Assembly: GCA_025399215.1 (NCBI GenBank)
Contig: MU621258.1
Span: forward strand, 1 to 38,353
Direction: 5' to 3'
DNA: 38,353 nucleotides
Source of the DNA: Globomyces pollinis-pini
Lineage: Eukaryota > Chytridiomycota > Chytridiomycetes > Rhizophydiales > Globomycetaceae
Made by a program: the position numbers and the translations under genes
Notes under the pieces: model-generated
What the model saw: only the letters and a program-made list of their open reading frames with translations
Told to the model about the DNA's origin: nothing
The model's database searches: none
In this document: positions 12,234 to 22,220 of the stretch, piece after piece
How the letters are laid out: every line of letters starts with the position of its first letter
Numbering within the stretch: position 1 is the first letter of the stretch

Positions 12234-14354
12234 ATGAACCTTCGATTCTTGGGCAGGTTGACTCAGCAAAGGCCTTTTTCATCATGTTTGATTATAAAAA
12301 AGGATTCTAATAGTAATAGCTATCTGTCTGTTGGAAAAAACTCCTTTTTTAAAGCATAACCGTCAAACGAGACAGTCTCTGGATGATCATAGTTTCATCG
12401 GATTAACTGGTGGGCAAATATTCCATGAAATGATGCTGAGGCATAATGTTAAAGTCTTGTTTGGTTATCCAGGTATAAAGTGTAACAATTTTAACTTGAA
12501 GGTGGTGCTATTTTACCTGTTTACGATGCTATTTACAACAGTGATTATTTTGACTTTGTATTACCAAGACATGAGCAAGGGGCTGGGCATATGGCCGAAG
12601 GTTATGCCAGAGCAACGTATGATCGTAGTCTATTAATATTAGTGGTAAACCTGGCGTTGTTTTGGTTACATCTGGCCCTGGAGCTACCAATGTCATTACT
12701 CCAATGCAAGATGCTATGTCGGATGGTATGGAATTGTTGGAATTGACTTTATAGGTACTCCAATGGTTGTATTTTGTGGACAAGTACCAACTACCGCAAT
12801 TGGATCTGACGCCTTTCAAGAAGCCGATGTTGTAGGTATTTCTCGCGCTTGCACAAAATGGAATGTGATGGTGCGGGATGTTTCAGAGTTACCTCGTCGA
12901 ATCAATGAAGCATTTGAAATTGCCACATCAGGACGGCCTGGACCAGTATTGGTTGACTTACCAAAAGACGTAACTGCTGCAGTTTTGAACAAAGCAATTG
13001 CTGGTGGTATAAAGTCCAGTATTCCTGGTAGAAAGCCATTGGGAAGTGGTCAACCATCTGCAGCAACTATGGATGCCATTATGAAAACTGCGGAAGCCAT
13101 CAACAAAGCTCAAAAACCAATATTGTATGTTGGACAAGGAATCTTGCATTCTCAAAAGGGCCCGGAAATTTTGAAGGAACTTGTGGAAAAGGGCAACATT
13201 CCTGTTACCACCACCCTCCAAGGATTGGGCGCTTTCGATGAAGAGCATTCTCATTCATTACACATGCTAGGTATGCATGGATCTGCATATGCCAATCTGG
13301 CGATGCAAACTGCAGATGTTATTGTGGCTCTAGGTGCTCGATTTGACGATCGTGTAACAGGAAATATTTCAAGTAATATTTAAAGTAATGTTGATAGTCT
13401 AGAATTCGCACCTGCTGCTAGACGCGCTGCTCTATCTAATAGAGGCGGTATTTATCATTTCGAGATTATGCCAAAGAATATCAACAAAGTGGTCCCATGT
13501 ACACTTGCAATTGAAGGTGATGTTGCTGACAACCTTGAGCTTATGTTGCCATATATTAAACCTCAACCGCGCACACTGTGGTTCGACCAACTTAATGAGT
13601 GGAAACAGAAATATCCATTTAGTTTTGTACCATCTGTGGAAGGAAGCCCATTGAAACCACAGGAATGTATTCAGGAACTTAATGAGCAAGTGAAAGATAT
13701 AAAGGATAAAGTTATCATTACCACTGGTGTTGGCCAACATCAAATGTGGGCGTGCCAATATTATAGGTACATTTGATACCCTTAATTTTTCTAGATGGAG
13801 AGAACCTAGAAGCTGGATTTCTTCTGGTGGATTGGGAACAATGGGATTCGGTTTACCAGCCGCTATTGGTGCCCAAGTTGCCTACCCTGATAAAATTGTG
13901 ATTGACATTGATGGTGATGCATCTCTTTCGATGACCGCTATGGAACTCATGACTGCTAGACAATTCGATATTCCTGTGAAAGTTTTACTATTGAACAATG
14001 ATTTCCAAGGAATGGTAAGTGAATTTCAGTTTTTAATCTTAGGTCAAACAATGGCAAGATCTTTTCTATGATAAAAGGTATTCTGGAACAAAAATGCGAA
14101 ATCCAGATTTCGTTAAGTTTGCCGAGTCAATGGGATGTGTTGGATTACGAGTAACGACTAAGGCAGAATTACCAATCATGATGAAAAAGTTCTTGGACTG
14201 CAAAGAACCTGTTATCTTAGATTGTGTTGTTGAAAAGGATGAGCATGTGTATCCAATGGTGCCTGCTGGAAAAGCATTACATGAAATGGATCTGGGCGAT
14301 ATGAAGTTGGAAGAACACCACCATAAATTTACAAACTCTTTTGCTGCTCCTTAA
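12234..14354 (+). CDS. ILV2: acetolactate synthase catalytic subunit, mitochondrial
   Basis: Eight exons: 12234-12285, 12320(or 12314)-12472, 12502-12616, 12643-12725, 12755-13372, 13403-13766, 13795-14014 and 14043-14354, about 640 residues. It makes acetolactate or acetohydroxybutyrate from pyruvate (and 2-ketobutyrate), the first common step of branched-chain amino acid synthesis. The basic Ser-rich start [17 protein letters not shown] fits a mitochondrial presequence. The catalytic Glu sits in [19 protein letters not shown] (~residue 92). FAD and core motifs include [18 protein letters not shown] and [11 protein letters not shown]. The ThDP motif is [10 protein letters not shown]...LNNDFQGM, followed by VKQWQDLFY with the conserved Trp. 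GQVPTTAIG keeps the usual Pro. All catalytic residues expected are present. It is convergent with the ABC gene 138 bp downstream. Confidence 0.95.
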
Positions 14355-14492
14355 ATATATTAATTGGATTCATAGTTTTTTTTAATCGTCTAATTTTTTC
14401 ATAAGTTCACGTTATCGTTCATTGATTTTAGATTTTGCTTATCTACAAGAGTTTTAATGATTTTATACAATAAGTTTATTGAATTTTATCCA

Positions 14493-17400
14493 TCAACTCG
14501 TGTTGTCACTGTGCAATACATCTTTTGTACTATGTTGTGATGCCCTGTACCAAGCAGATTGCTTGAGACAATCTGAATGATTACCCATTGCTTCAATAAT
14601 CCCATTATTAACAATGATGATTAAATTCGAATGAATTGCATGTTTTAAATTATGAGTTACAGAAATGCAAATTTTGTCTGGAGCATAAAATAATTGATAC
14701 CTTCCTTACCTTGTACAAATCTATCTAAATGGGTTAGTATTAATTTCTCAGTTTGGCTATCGACAGCACTAACTTTAAGCAAACTTCAAAAGTTACCTTG
14801 TAAATTCATCCAACAATATAACTTTGGGGTCACTTAAATACATTCTTGTTAATGCTAAACGTTGCTTTTGTCCTCCAGATAATAGAATTCCATCTTCTCC
14901 CAACATTGTGTCAAATTTTTCAGGTAATGAATCAATGAAATCAAATGCAATTGCTTTCTTTGATGCTGAAATAACTTGATCGATAGTTGCATCTGGGTTA
15001 TAATACTTTAAACAATCCATTATGGTAGTATTCATAAATTCTGAATTTTGAGGAAGCAAATGGACGCATTTGTGTAAAATAGAAGTATCCCAATTCATGA
15101 TTTCGACATCATTTATGGTTACATGACCATTTGTGGGTTGAAAGAAGTTGTTGATCAGAGACAGTATGCTAGACTTTCCACTTCCAGTTTTTCCAACAAT
15201 ACTAACTTTCATTGGAGAATCAATTTTAAAAGATAAGTTTGAGAGTACCAATTTTTCTGAAAATGGGTAAATAAAATCTACCTTATCAAATGCAATTGAT
15301 TTAATGTTGGATGGAATGCTATTGACTATTGTTTTAGGTATCTTATGTTCGTTTGGTAATAGATTAAAACAAGATTCAATTGAAAATTTCGCTGGCCCAG
15401 TAGAATATCTAATAGAGTTGATGATATCAAAGGAATTCATAATTGTTAAGGTCATTGTTAGTAAAACCACAATAATTTGATCTTGTTCAAGTATTCCATA
15501 AATCATTAATTGAATACCAATATTGATTCCAATTTGAAATATTCCTATTGATATTGCTTCATATAGACCTGCACAAAATCCATTCATTAATGACACGAAC
15601 AGTCTCGATTGACTTAGATTCAAAGAAAATTTGTTGTGAGTACTACTAAAATGATTTTCTTTGCATAAAGTGGATATAATCGATAGATTTGAGATGGTGT
15701 TTGATACAAATCTTCCATATTTTTGATGGGTTTCGATTTCGGCATTTGAAAATTTCTTCTGAACAATGCTTGTGTATAAAGTTAAGGAATATATGATGGG
15801 GATGGCAATCAACATGATTAATGATAAATGCCATGAAGAATTAAATGATATTAGCAAGCCAACAATAACATTCACGATTGCTTTCGCTGTATCATAACTG
15901 AAGCTGCAAACAACATTATGCGCTAAACGGGCATCACGATGCAGTATATTTTCAATTCGAGTTGGAGAGTGTTTTGGATCAAAAAAGAAAGATATAGGTT
16001 GTAATAGTAATCCTTTCAGCAATTTGGACCGGAACCTTTGTATCATATCTGCAGACGCAAACCCGAACCCTATAAACGAGAAGAACTCACCGAAAAAATT
16101 TACAAATCCTAATAAAACCATCATCATTGACCAATAAAGGTTGTTCTCGGATCCAGGAAGTGAATAATTGGTGACTATTTTGCCAATGATATATCCTTGT
16201 AATGGAAAGCACTTAAATTGTTAAAAATAAATAGAATACCAATCCTTCAAGAAAACCACCAAATAGGCCTAGTAATACCATTTTCCATTTCTTCATAAAA
16301 GACATGACTTTTGTCAAAATTTCTGTAAATGGGGTTTTTGAATAGTCTATTTGATCCAACTCTGTTTCATCCGACACATTTCCTTTAGGTTCTTGTTCTT
16401 TCTGACTTGAATCATCACCCAGTTCAGATAATTTACTTAGCGTTTCTTGTTTCATTTTTAAAATGGTCTCTAGATCTCCAGACATGGATATCTGACCGTT
16501 TTCCATCAAATGTATTGTGTCAAAATTATATAACGAGTTTAATCGATGGGTAATTAACAGTGTGGTTTTGTTTTTACGGTATTTCAAGACTTTTTCAATG
16601 GTGTCATTTTCTGTAATTGGATCAAGCGCGCTTGTCGACTCTAACAGTTAATAATGAAAGTTCACCATCTAGTAGTAAAACACTTGAATTAACCAATAGC
16701 GCTCTAGCCAATGCAATTCGTTGCAATTCCCCTCCACTCAATTCAATCCGGTAGGTTTCAATCAAAGTTTCGTATTTGTCAACCTTCGATGTTATAAATT
16801 GATGAGAATTTGATATTCGAGAAATATATTCAATATGATCATCAGTAATAGATTCAAAAGCACCCATTACAATGTTATCTCTTATAGTTCCATCAAACAA
16901 ACCAGCTGTTTGGCTAAAAATCAATTGCAAGACACTTACGTATTTAACATGACATGCTATGATAAACAATGACTAAAAATACCTTTCTGAGTATATCAAT
17001 CGGTATATTTTTGATATTTAATCCATTGATTAGTATTCTACCTCGTTCTGGTTCATACGCCCGAATCAATAGTTGAAAGAGACTAGACTTTCCACAACCA
17101 CTGCATCCAACAATCGCAATATTCTTATTTTTAACAAAAGTCACATTGAAATTTGAAAGTATCCAGACATCCTCTCTACTTGGATATCTAAACCAGACAC
17201 TTTCAAAAGTAATATCACCTTCCAGATCAAACTGGGTTTGAGAGTTGTTTTCCAGACTATTTTTGCTGATTAAATCTTTATCAATATCGATTAATGAGGT
17301 TTGCTGACAATTGTGAATATAACATTGAATTTCCAAATACTTTTTATAACCCTTTTTTAGTTCCGCAACAGGCTGCGCTATGTTTCCAACAGCAGTAATT

Positions 17401-18370
17401 CCTATACTTGAGTAATCAATGCCTAACCAACGGCCAACTGAGTAAATGTGTTGATAGTATCACCTGTAGTATAGTTTCCACTCATCACATACTTTCCCCC
17501 ATAATAAAATGCCAAAGCAAAGGAGAAGAACTAGAAATGAAATATATAATGGATACCATTGTGAATTTGTACAGACCCCAACCGATTCCATTAATCCAAC
17601 TTGTCTTGATTTGCTCACTTTCTACTTTCTTCAATAAGGATTTATATTTCTCGTATTCGTTGAAGAGATTATTACTGCTAGTCACTAGCTTGATATACTT
17701 TATAATGTCATGGGCTACGGTTGATGCCTGTTCATAAGCTTTTACTTCTCTCTCATCACATTCTCTCCATTTCCGATTCATAATAGCCAATACTAATCCA
17801 ACACATGGAAAAGACATAAAGATAATGATACACAGTGGATAGCCTAATCAAACTCGTTGGAAATAAAATAAGTCATACAAGCAATTAAAGCGAGATAAAT
17901 GCCAGCAATAAATGTTACTGAATTTCGGATAACAATCCCCAATTTATCGCATAATATTTCATTAATCATGTCCATATCACTGAAAATAAAACTTGGTGCA
18001 TTTAATTACTTGGTCAGAGTTCGAATAGAGTCATAAGTAGAATGGTTTTCCCTCCATGAATATGTAGAGTTCAGTAATCTGCTATACAATTTGGTTTTCA
18101 AATCCTGAAGTGAGTAACAACTTGGCAGTTTACATCACAAATCCGAGTAGCTAAAGTATTCCAACACCAACGTTCAAGAATATAAATCAACCATATTGAA
18201 AGAGCTAATATCAAAGACAGAAATTGAAGGTTTGTGGTATCTTTTGTTTGCTTCTGCCAATTGGTCAGTTCGTTTGACCATAAGCTTAAGAGATAATTTC
18301 TGGCTGGTTGATAACATCCGTGTAGTAAAGATATGACAACTGATAACGAGCTCATCATCATTAAACGCAT
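14493..18370 (-). CDS. full-size ABCB (P-glycoprotein/Ste6-type) transporter
   Basis: Twelve exons: 18370-18134, 18104-18010, 17979-17879, 17843-17557, 17530-17428, 17401-16983, 16956-16940, 16913-16666, 16640-16240, 16211-14797, 14768-14710 and 14677-14493, about 1188 residues. The order is TMD1-NBD1-TMD2-NBD2. NBD1: Walker A GCSGCGKSS (~373), signature LSGGE, Walker B VLLLDEST, then ITHR. NBD2: Walker A GKTGSGKSS (~977), LSGGQ, Walker B VILLDEFTS, and VTHN where an H-loop is expected. Both ATP sites look competent. The topology fits exporters of lipids, drugs or peptide pheromones such as Ste6; the substrate cannot be told. Exon 7 is only 17 nt yet needed to join LRK to QTAGLFDGT. The start ATG follows an in-frame stop, so the protein begins just before TM1. 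Confidence 0.9.
16940..16956 (-). other. 17-nt micro-exon of the ABC transporter gene
   Basis: This exon is flanked by 26-nt introns at 16957-16982 and 16914-16939. It encodes HVMLN plus two bases of the next codon and restores the NBD1 sequence between the D-helix end (ILRK) and the Q-loop (QTAGLFDG). Skipping it would shift the frame (17 is not a multiple of 3). Confidence 0.7.
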
Positions 18371-19056
18371 TTTTGGTACTTAAAACGCCTAGGATATTCA
18401 GGAGAAGAAAATCTATGAAGGGCAAATAAGATTTACAACTTAGTTGATTTCAAATGGCTTGTCACGATCAGCTAATCAATGAACCAAGTCATTAAAGAAC
18501 TAAGGCGGTTTAATTATCAACTCAGATCCATGTGTGTCAAAACTCCAAACTGAGTAGAGCTAAGATTCAGTCTGTATACTACTATTCATCATTTTATCCA
18601 TCTATGGGTGTAAAATTCATTAAATCTCACAATGCTTCTTTGTCAGACTTAGAGCTTCCCAAACACTACGCGATTGTAAATGAAGTAATTGTAAATGAAT
18701 AATCGGTGTACATTATGAATACAACACCACAATCAGCACCTCAAATTGTGATCTGTCGATAAACTGGTCTTGGGGGGTCCCAGATTGACTTGACCGTTTT
18801 CAGTGTCAAAGACAACGCCATCTAAAAGACACAACAATTTCAGTCAAGGTAGCACCACATTTAAGACAAATCATAGAATCGTATGAACAACTTGAATAGC
18901 AAGTAGATCTGACAAGAAAATCTTACATTTTAATGATTCTTCTTTTTAAGAACTTAACAGGTGAAACTAAGTCTCCCAAATTGAATGTGAAACGTCGTAC
19001 CATTGATTTATAATAGCGCAAGGACAAAGCACATTCATTTTGATTTTAATAATTTA
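18371..19056. promoter_or_regulatory. divergent region between ABC transporter and carbonic anhydrase genes
   Basis: About 690 bp holds the 5' ends of two divergently transcribed genes. Its right half contains a possible small Cys-rich reading frame on the minus strand (listed separately). The part nearest the ABC start (18371-18720) shows no gene. Confidence 0.35.
18733..19003 (-). other. possible small Cys-rich (zinc-ribbon-like) reading frame, splicing unresolved
   Basis: Reading from ATG 19003, the minus strand encodes a basic segment (VKFLKRRIIK), then a piece with CYSSC and ICLKCG, then DGVVFDTENGQVNLGPPKTS before TGA at 18733. The pieces are in different frames. They can be joined only if one intron is very short (18 nt) or an alternative 34-36-nt pair is used. 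The paired Cys-x-x-Cys suggests a zinc ribbon. It may equally be a decayed fragment or chance. It starts only ~50 bp from the divergent CA start. Confidence 0.25.
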
Positions 19057-19849
19057 ATGTGGTTCTCTTGCATACCCTACCTATTCCCAAAGACTATCAA
19101 AGAAAAGGAATCAGATGATAAACAATGTGCCCATCCCAATTGCGACGAACATGTACTGTTGAAGAATATTCTCAAAGCAAATAAAAAATGGGTATCAGTT
19201 ACTTGGAATCTAATTGTAATAGGCAGCCCATGTTTCCCATAAGAAGCCCAAATTCTTTCATAAGTTAGCGCAGGGTCAGAGTCCAGAGTTGCTTTGGATT
19301 GGTTGTTCGGATTCTAGAGTTCCACCGGCCATAATCACTGGAAAGAAACCTGGTGATATTTTTGTTCATCGTAATGTTGGAAATACTATTTATACCTCTG
19401 ACAATAACGTAAATGCCGTCATTGAATATTCAGTCCACCACTTGAAAGTAAAGCATGTAATCGTATGTGGACACTATGGATGTGGTGCAGTTTTAGCTAG
19501 TATGGGTTGTGATACTGGCTCCCCAACCATTGAAGAGTGGATCAAGAACATTCGAAAGATTTACACCGAATATGAATTTCAATTTGAGTCACTAGACAAG
19601 CCTGATCAGATCACAATGATGTGTAAATTAAATGCTATTCTTAATGCTCGTAATGCTTGCTTGACTTCTGCTGTACAGCATGCATGGGAAGAAGGCCAAG
19701 AAGTTGTTGTACATGGGTGGATCTTTCAATTAAGTAATGGCGAAATTGAAGATTTAGAGTTCATTGTTTCTAATGCTGAAGAAGTGGAAACGGTGACGAA
19801 GATGGCCATTGAGAAGGTTCTACATAGTGTTGAGCAAAAAGAAGTATAG
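19057..19849 (+). CDS. stand-alone beta-class carbonic anhydrase
   Basis: Two exons, 19057-19191 and 19223-19849, over a 31-nt intron give about 253 residues. It interconverts CO2 and bicarbonate. The zinc ligands and dyad of the beta class are present: CSDSR (Cys ~73, Asp ~75, Arg ~77) and CGHYGCG (His ~129, Cys ~132). The N-terminal helix LLKNILKANKKW leads into the intron, which lies directly after the Trp codon in phase 0. The two fusion genes downstream have theirs at the same place. A short Cys/His cluster (CAHPNCDEH) precedes the helix. No targeting peptide is obvious, so it is probably cytosolic. Its 3' end and flank are duplicated at 21641-22215. Confidence 0.93.
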
Positions 19850-20335
19850 TAGAGTAATAAATGATCTTGGTCAATACTTTCACGATCCTTTGATATTCGT
19901 AAAATTAGTTCCATAAGTTTGAAAACTTTTGGTGAATTGTAGTGTTTATGATGAATTTCATTCATTACTGCGTTTGATGTGGTTTCAGATACTTCCGATG
20001 TATATGACGCGTTTCTGATCAAACAGCAAATGAAAGAATACTGGAAAACTAGTGAATAATTAATAATGATAGAATTTCAGGAGATTATAAAGAAAAACAA
20101 GCATAATCCAAGCGAAGGTGGAACACATGTGATGTTATACAGAGACGGTCAATCAGCCTCGAACTAAACAAGATAACATCAACTACAACACCATCAATAG
20201 TACTACTTCCATGATGAACTTTACGTGTCTGTATCTAGTCTTTCATAAGTTGGTCATGACTTGGCTTCAAGTGACAGCTGCCAAAAACATTACAACTCAA
20301 CTAAAAGTCATTTTCGCGATTCTACACTTGTCTAA
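19757..20335 (+). repeat. segmental duplication copy 1 (CA 3' end plus downstream flank)
   Basis: It starts inside the CA coding sequence at the codons for EFIVSNAEEVET and runs ~485 bp past its stop. By eye it is roughly 90% identical to 21641-22215, with a more diverged patch near 20265-20320. Both copies include an ACGCGT box (20007-20012 here). It ends abruptly after TCTACACTTGTCTAA. Confidence 0.85.
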
Positions 20336-20450
20336 CGTAGTATTTCCAGATAATAACATTTTTAGACATAATCTTCTAAGATATCACTTCAAATCTGAAC
20401 TGGATTTTTTTTTTGGAATGTTATCGAACAAATGTCCGTGCCAGGTTCAT

Positions 20451-21452
20451 CTAGCAAAAATTTGGAGTTATTCTAGGATTCTTATATATAAGTTTCAACA
20501 AGCTACAATTTTTTACAAATTTGGAAAAAGTACGAGAAGGTAAAGACAAGATATTCAGTTCCGAAATGTCCTTTTCTTCCACGAGAAGCTTCAAAGTATC
20601 GTGAGTAATTCGGTCGTTCTGGCAAATCGCGGCTATCATCCCCTGCAAAGCGTCAAAAGTGACAAATGTGACTTTGACTGATCTTTTCAGAGACAATTTG
20701 ACATACTTGCTTAAAACTAGAGCTTCCAAATAAATTGTAAGGTCGTAAAAAGTATTTCGGTATTCTTCCAACATACAAAAGTCGGAATAAGGTGGAAACG
20801 CGTAACCACTAATATTGTTCCCCTGGTATATTTGATCGTAGATCATGCGAAACATTGCCGTTTGTCGGTCTGGAGTCATCCCAATAATAAACCTTGAACA
20901 ATCAACGAGATATGAGGGCCAATAAGTATCCAAAGGTGCGATTCTAGGGTCGTTTTTGCATTCTTCTTTAACTTGTCTTGATGATATCCAGCACAAATGC
21001 TCACCAACAGGAAGCGACTTGATTTCTCCAAGCATCACAGCTTTGGCAACACTAGTGTCCACAATAAGAATATGCTTCACTGAGGAGTCTATAAATTTAA
21101 AGGATGTCTCTTTGACAACAGGACGAATCCAAGGATTAGAAACATATCCTCTGTCATCAGAGACTTGAGGTGAAATTGCATCATTTGGAGTTTGCCGTAC
21201 AATAAGAGTACAATTTTGTTGCAGAATAATAGGTGAGTCGGTTTTTCCAGTATCCCCTTCCATGTACAAGACAATTCTGCTTGGTGGGAGGTCTTCAGGA
21301 AACCAAGTAGTGGCCGAAAGAAGAGCAGTCTTGAGGGCAAAAAGGGGTTTTCCAGGACGAAGGTGAATGATGGTAGACTTTGTAGAGTTGAAGAGTTTTA
21401 CTGTATATTCCAATGGTTCAGTATCAGGAGTAACAGTGGTTGGTGACACCAT
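20451..21452 (-). CDS. unknown protein; PIN-like nuclease fold suspected
   Basis: A single exon of 333 residues from ATG 21452 (good purine context, AAAAATGG) to TAG 20451. Residues ~15-90 look like a small beta-rich ubiquitin-like module (EYTVKLFNST, then LPPSRIVLYMEG and NCTLIVRQ). Residues ~135-300 carry acidic positions in a PIN-like order: LIVDTSVAKA, then RQVKEEC, then VTFVTFDALQGMIAAI. PIN domains cut RNA using such clustered acids, but the match is from pattern only. The gene is intronless, unlike nearly all neighbours, and sits on the opposite strand between the two copies of the CA-flank duplication, as if inserted. The ORF continues upstream of the ATG only via TTG. Confidence 0.6.
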   Translation of the reverse strand: MVSPTTVTPDTEPLEYTVKLFNSTKSTIIHLRPGKPLFALKTALLSATTWFPEDLPPSRIVLYMEGDTGKTDSPIILQQNCTLIVRQTPNDAISPQVSDDRGYVSNPWIRPVVKETSFKFIDSSVKHILIVDTSVAKAVMLGEIKSLPVGEHLCWISSRQVKEECKNDPRIAPLDTYWPSYLVDCSRFIIGMTPDRQTAMFRMIYDQIYQGNNISGYAFPPYSDFCMLEEYRNTFYDLTIYLEALVLSKYVKLSLKRSVKVTFVTFDALQGMIAAICQNDRITHDTLKLLVEEKDISELNILSLPSRTFSKFVKNCSLLKLIYKNPRITPNFC

Positions 21453-21640
21453 TTTTTGTTTGTTGAAAAAACTCAGCAAAGGATTTTGTAATAATAATTC
21501 CAACAAAGATACGATCAATTCTTTTATTTAAGGATATGATTGGTTTTCATCTTAGAAACTTCTGCGTGTGAAATTTCGTACAGAACTCTAAGACAGAGTA
21601 TTACCGTACAAAGATTGAATTTTTCTGTAGTAATTGATCA

Positions 21641-21720
21641 GAGTTCATTGTTTCTAATGCTGAAGAAGTGGAAACAGTGGCAAAGATGGCCTTTGCGATG
21701 CGCAGAAAGAAGAGTAACAA
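21641..21720 (+). pseudogene. relic of a carbonic anhydrase C-terminus
   Basis: The bases for EFIVSNAEEVETV-KMA are retained and match the stand-alone CA, then an internal deletion changes the frame (FAMRRKKSN). No CA body lies upstream, only the start region of the opposite-strand gene. It shows that a second full CA copy once stood just before the fusion gene. Confidence 0.7.
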
Positions 21721-22215
21721 ATGATCTTGGTCAATGCTTTCACGATCCTTTGATATTCGTAAAATTAGTTCCATAAGTTTGAAAACTATTCGTGACTTGT
21801 AGGTGTTTATGATGAATTTCGTTCATTAATGCATCATCATGTTTGATATGGTTTCAGATACTTAGATGTATATGACGCGTTTCTGATCAAACAGCAAATG
21901 AAAGAATACTGGAAAACTAGTGAATAATTAATAATGATAGAATTTCAGTAGATTATAAAGAAAAACAAGCATAATTCAAGCGAAGGTGGAACACATGTGA
22001 TGTTATACAGAGACGGTCAATCAGCCTCGAACTAAACAAGATAACATCAACTACAACACCATCGATAGTACTACTTCCAGGATGAACTTTACGCGACTGT
22101 ATCTAGTCTTTCATGAGTTGGTCATGACTTGGCTTCAACTGACTCCATGTTTCAAAGAGCCCAGTTACATTTCAAATCGACTAAAAGCCATCCTCGCAAT
22201 TCTACACTTGTCTAA
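21641..22215 (+). repeat. segmental duplication copy 2, now the upstream region of the TPR-PB1-CA gene
   Basis: Homologous to 19757-20335, ending in the same TCTACACTTGTCTAA five bases before the fusion gene's ATG at 22221. It carries an ACGCGT box at 21875-21880. The promoter and 5' leader of the fusion gene therefore descend from the 3' flank of a carbonic anhydrase gene. Confidence 0.85.
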
Positions 22216-22220
22216 TTATA

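Noticed and set aside
12473..14042. Apparent frameshifts and stops breaking the acetolactate synthase gene
   Set aside because: Each break coincides with a 26-30-nt GT...AG segment whose removal restores conserved family motifs, so they are introns and not a pseudogene.
20211..20543. Small ORF in duplication copy 1 resembling one at 22082-22267 (shared MNFT.LYLVFH.LVMTWLQ)
   Set aside because: The similarity is explained by the DNA duplication. The second copy overlaps the start codon of the fusion gene and the reading frames end differently. Frame is kept across an indel, so a tiny peptide is not excluded, but support is too weak.
19757..22215. Duplicated block considered as a transposon
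   Set aside because: No terminal inverted repeats, target-site duplication or transposase; it begins inside a CA coding sequence, which fits tandem duplication.
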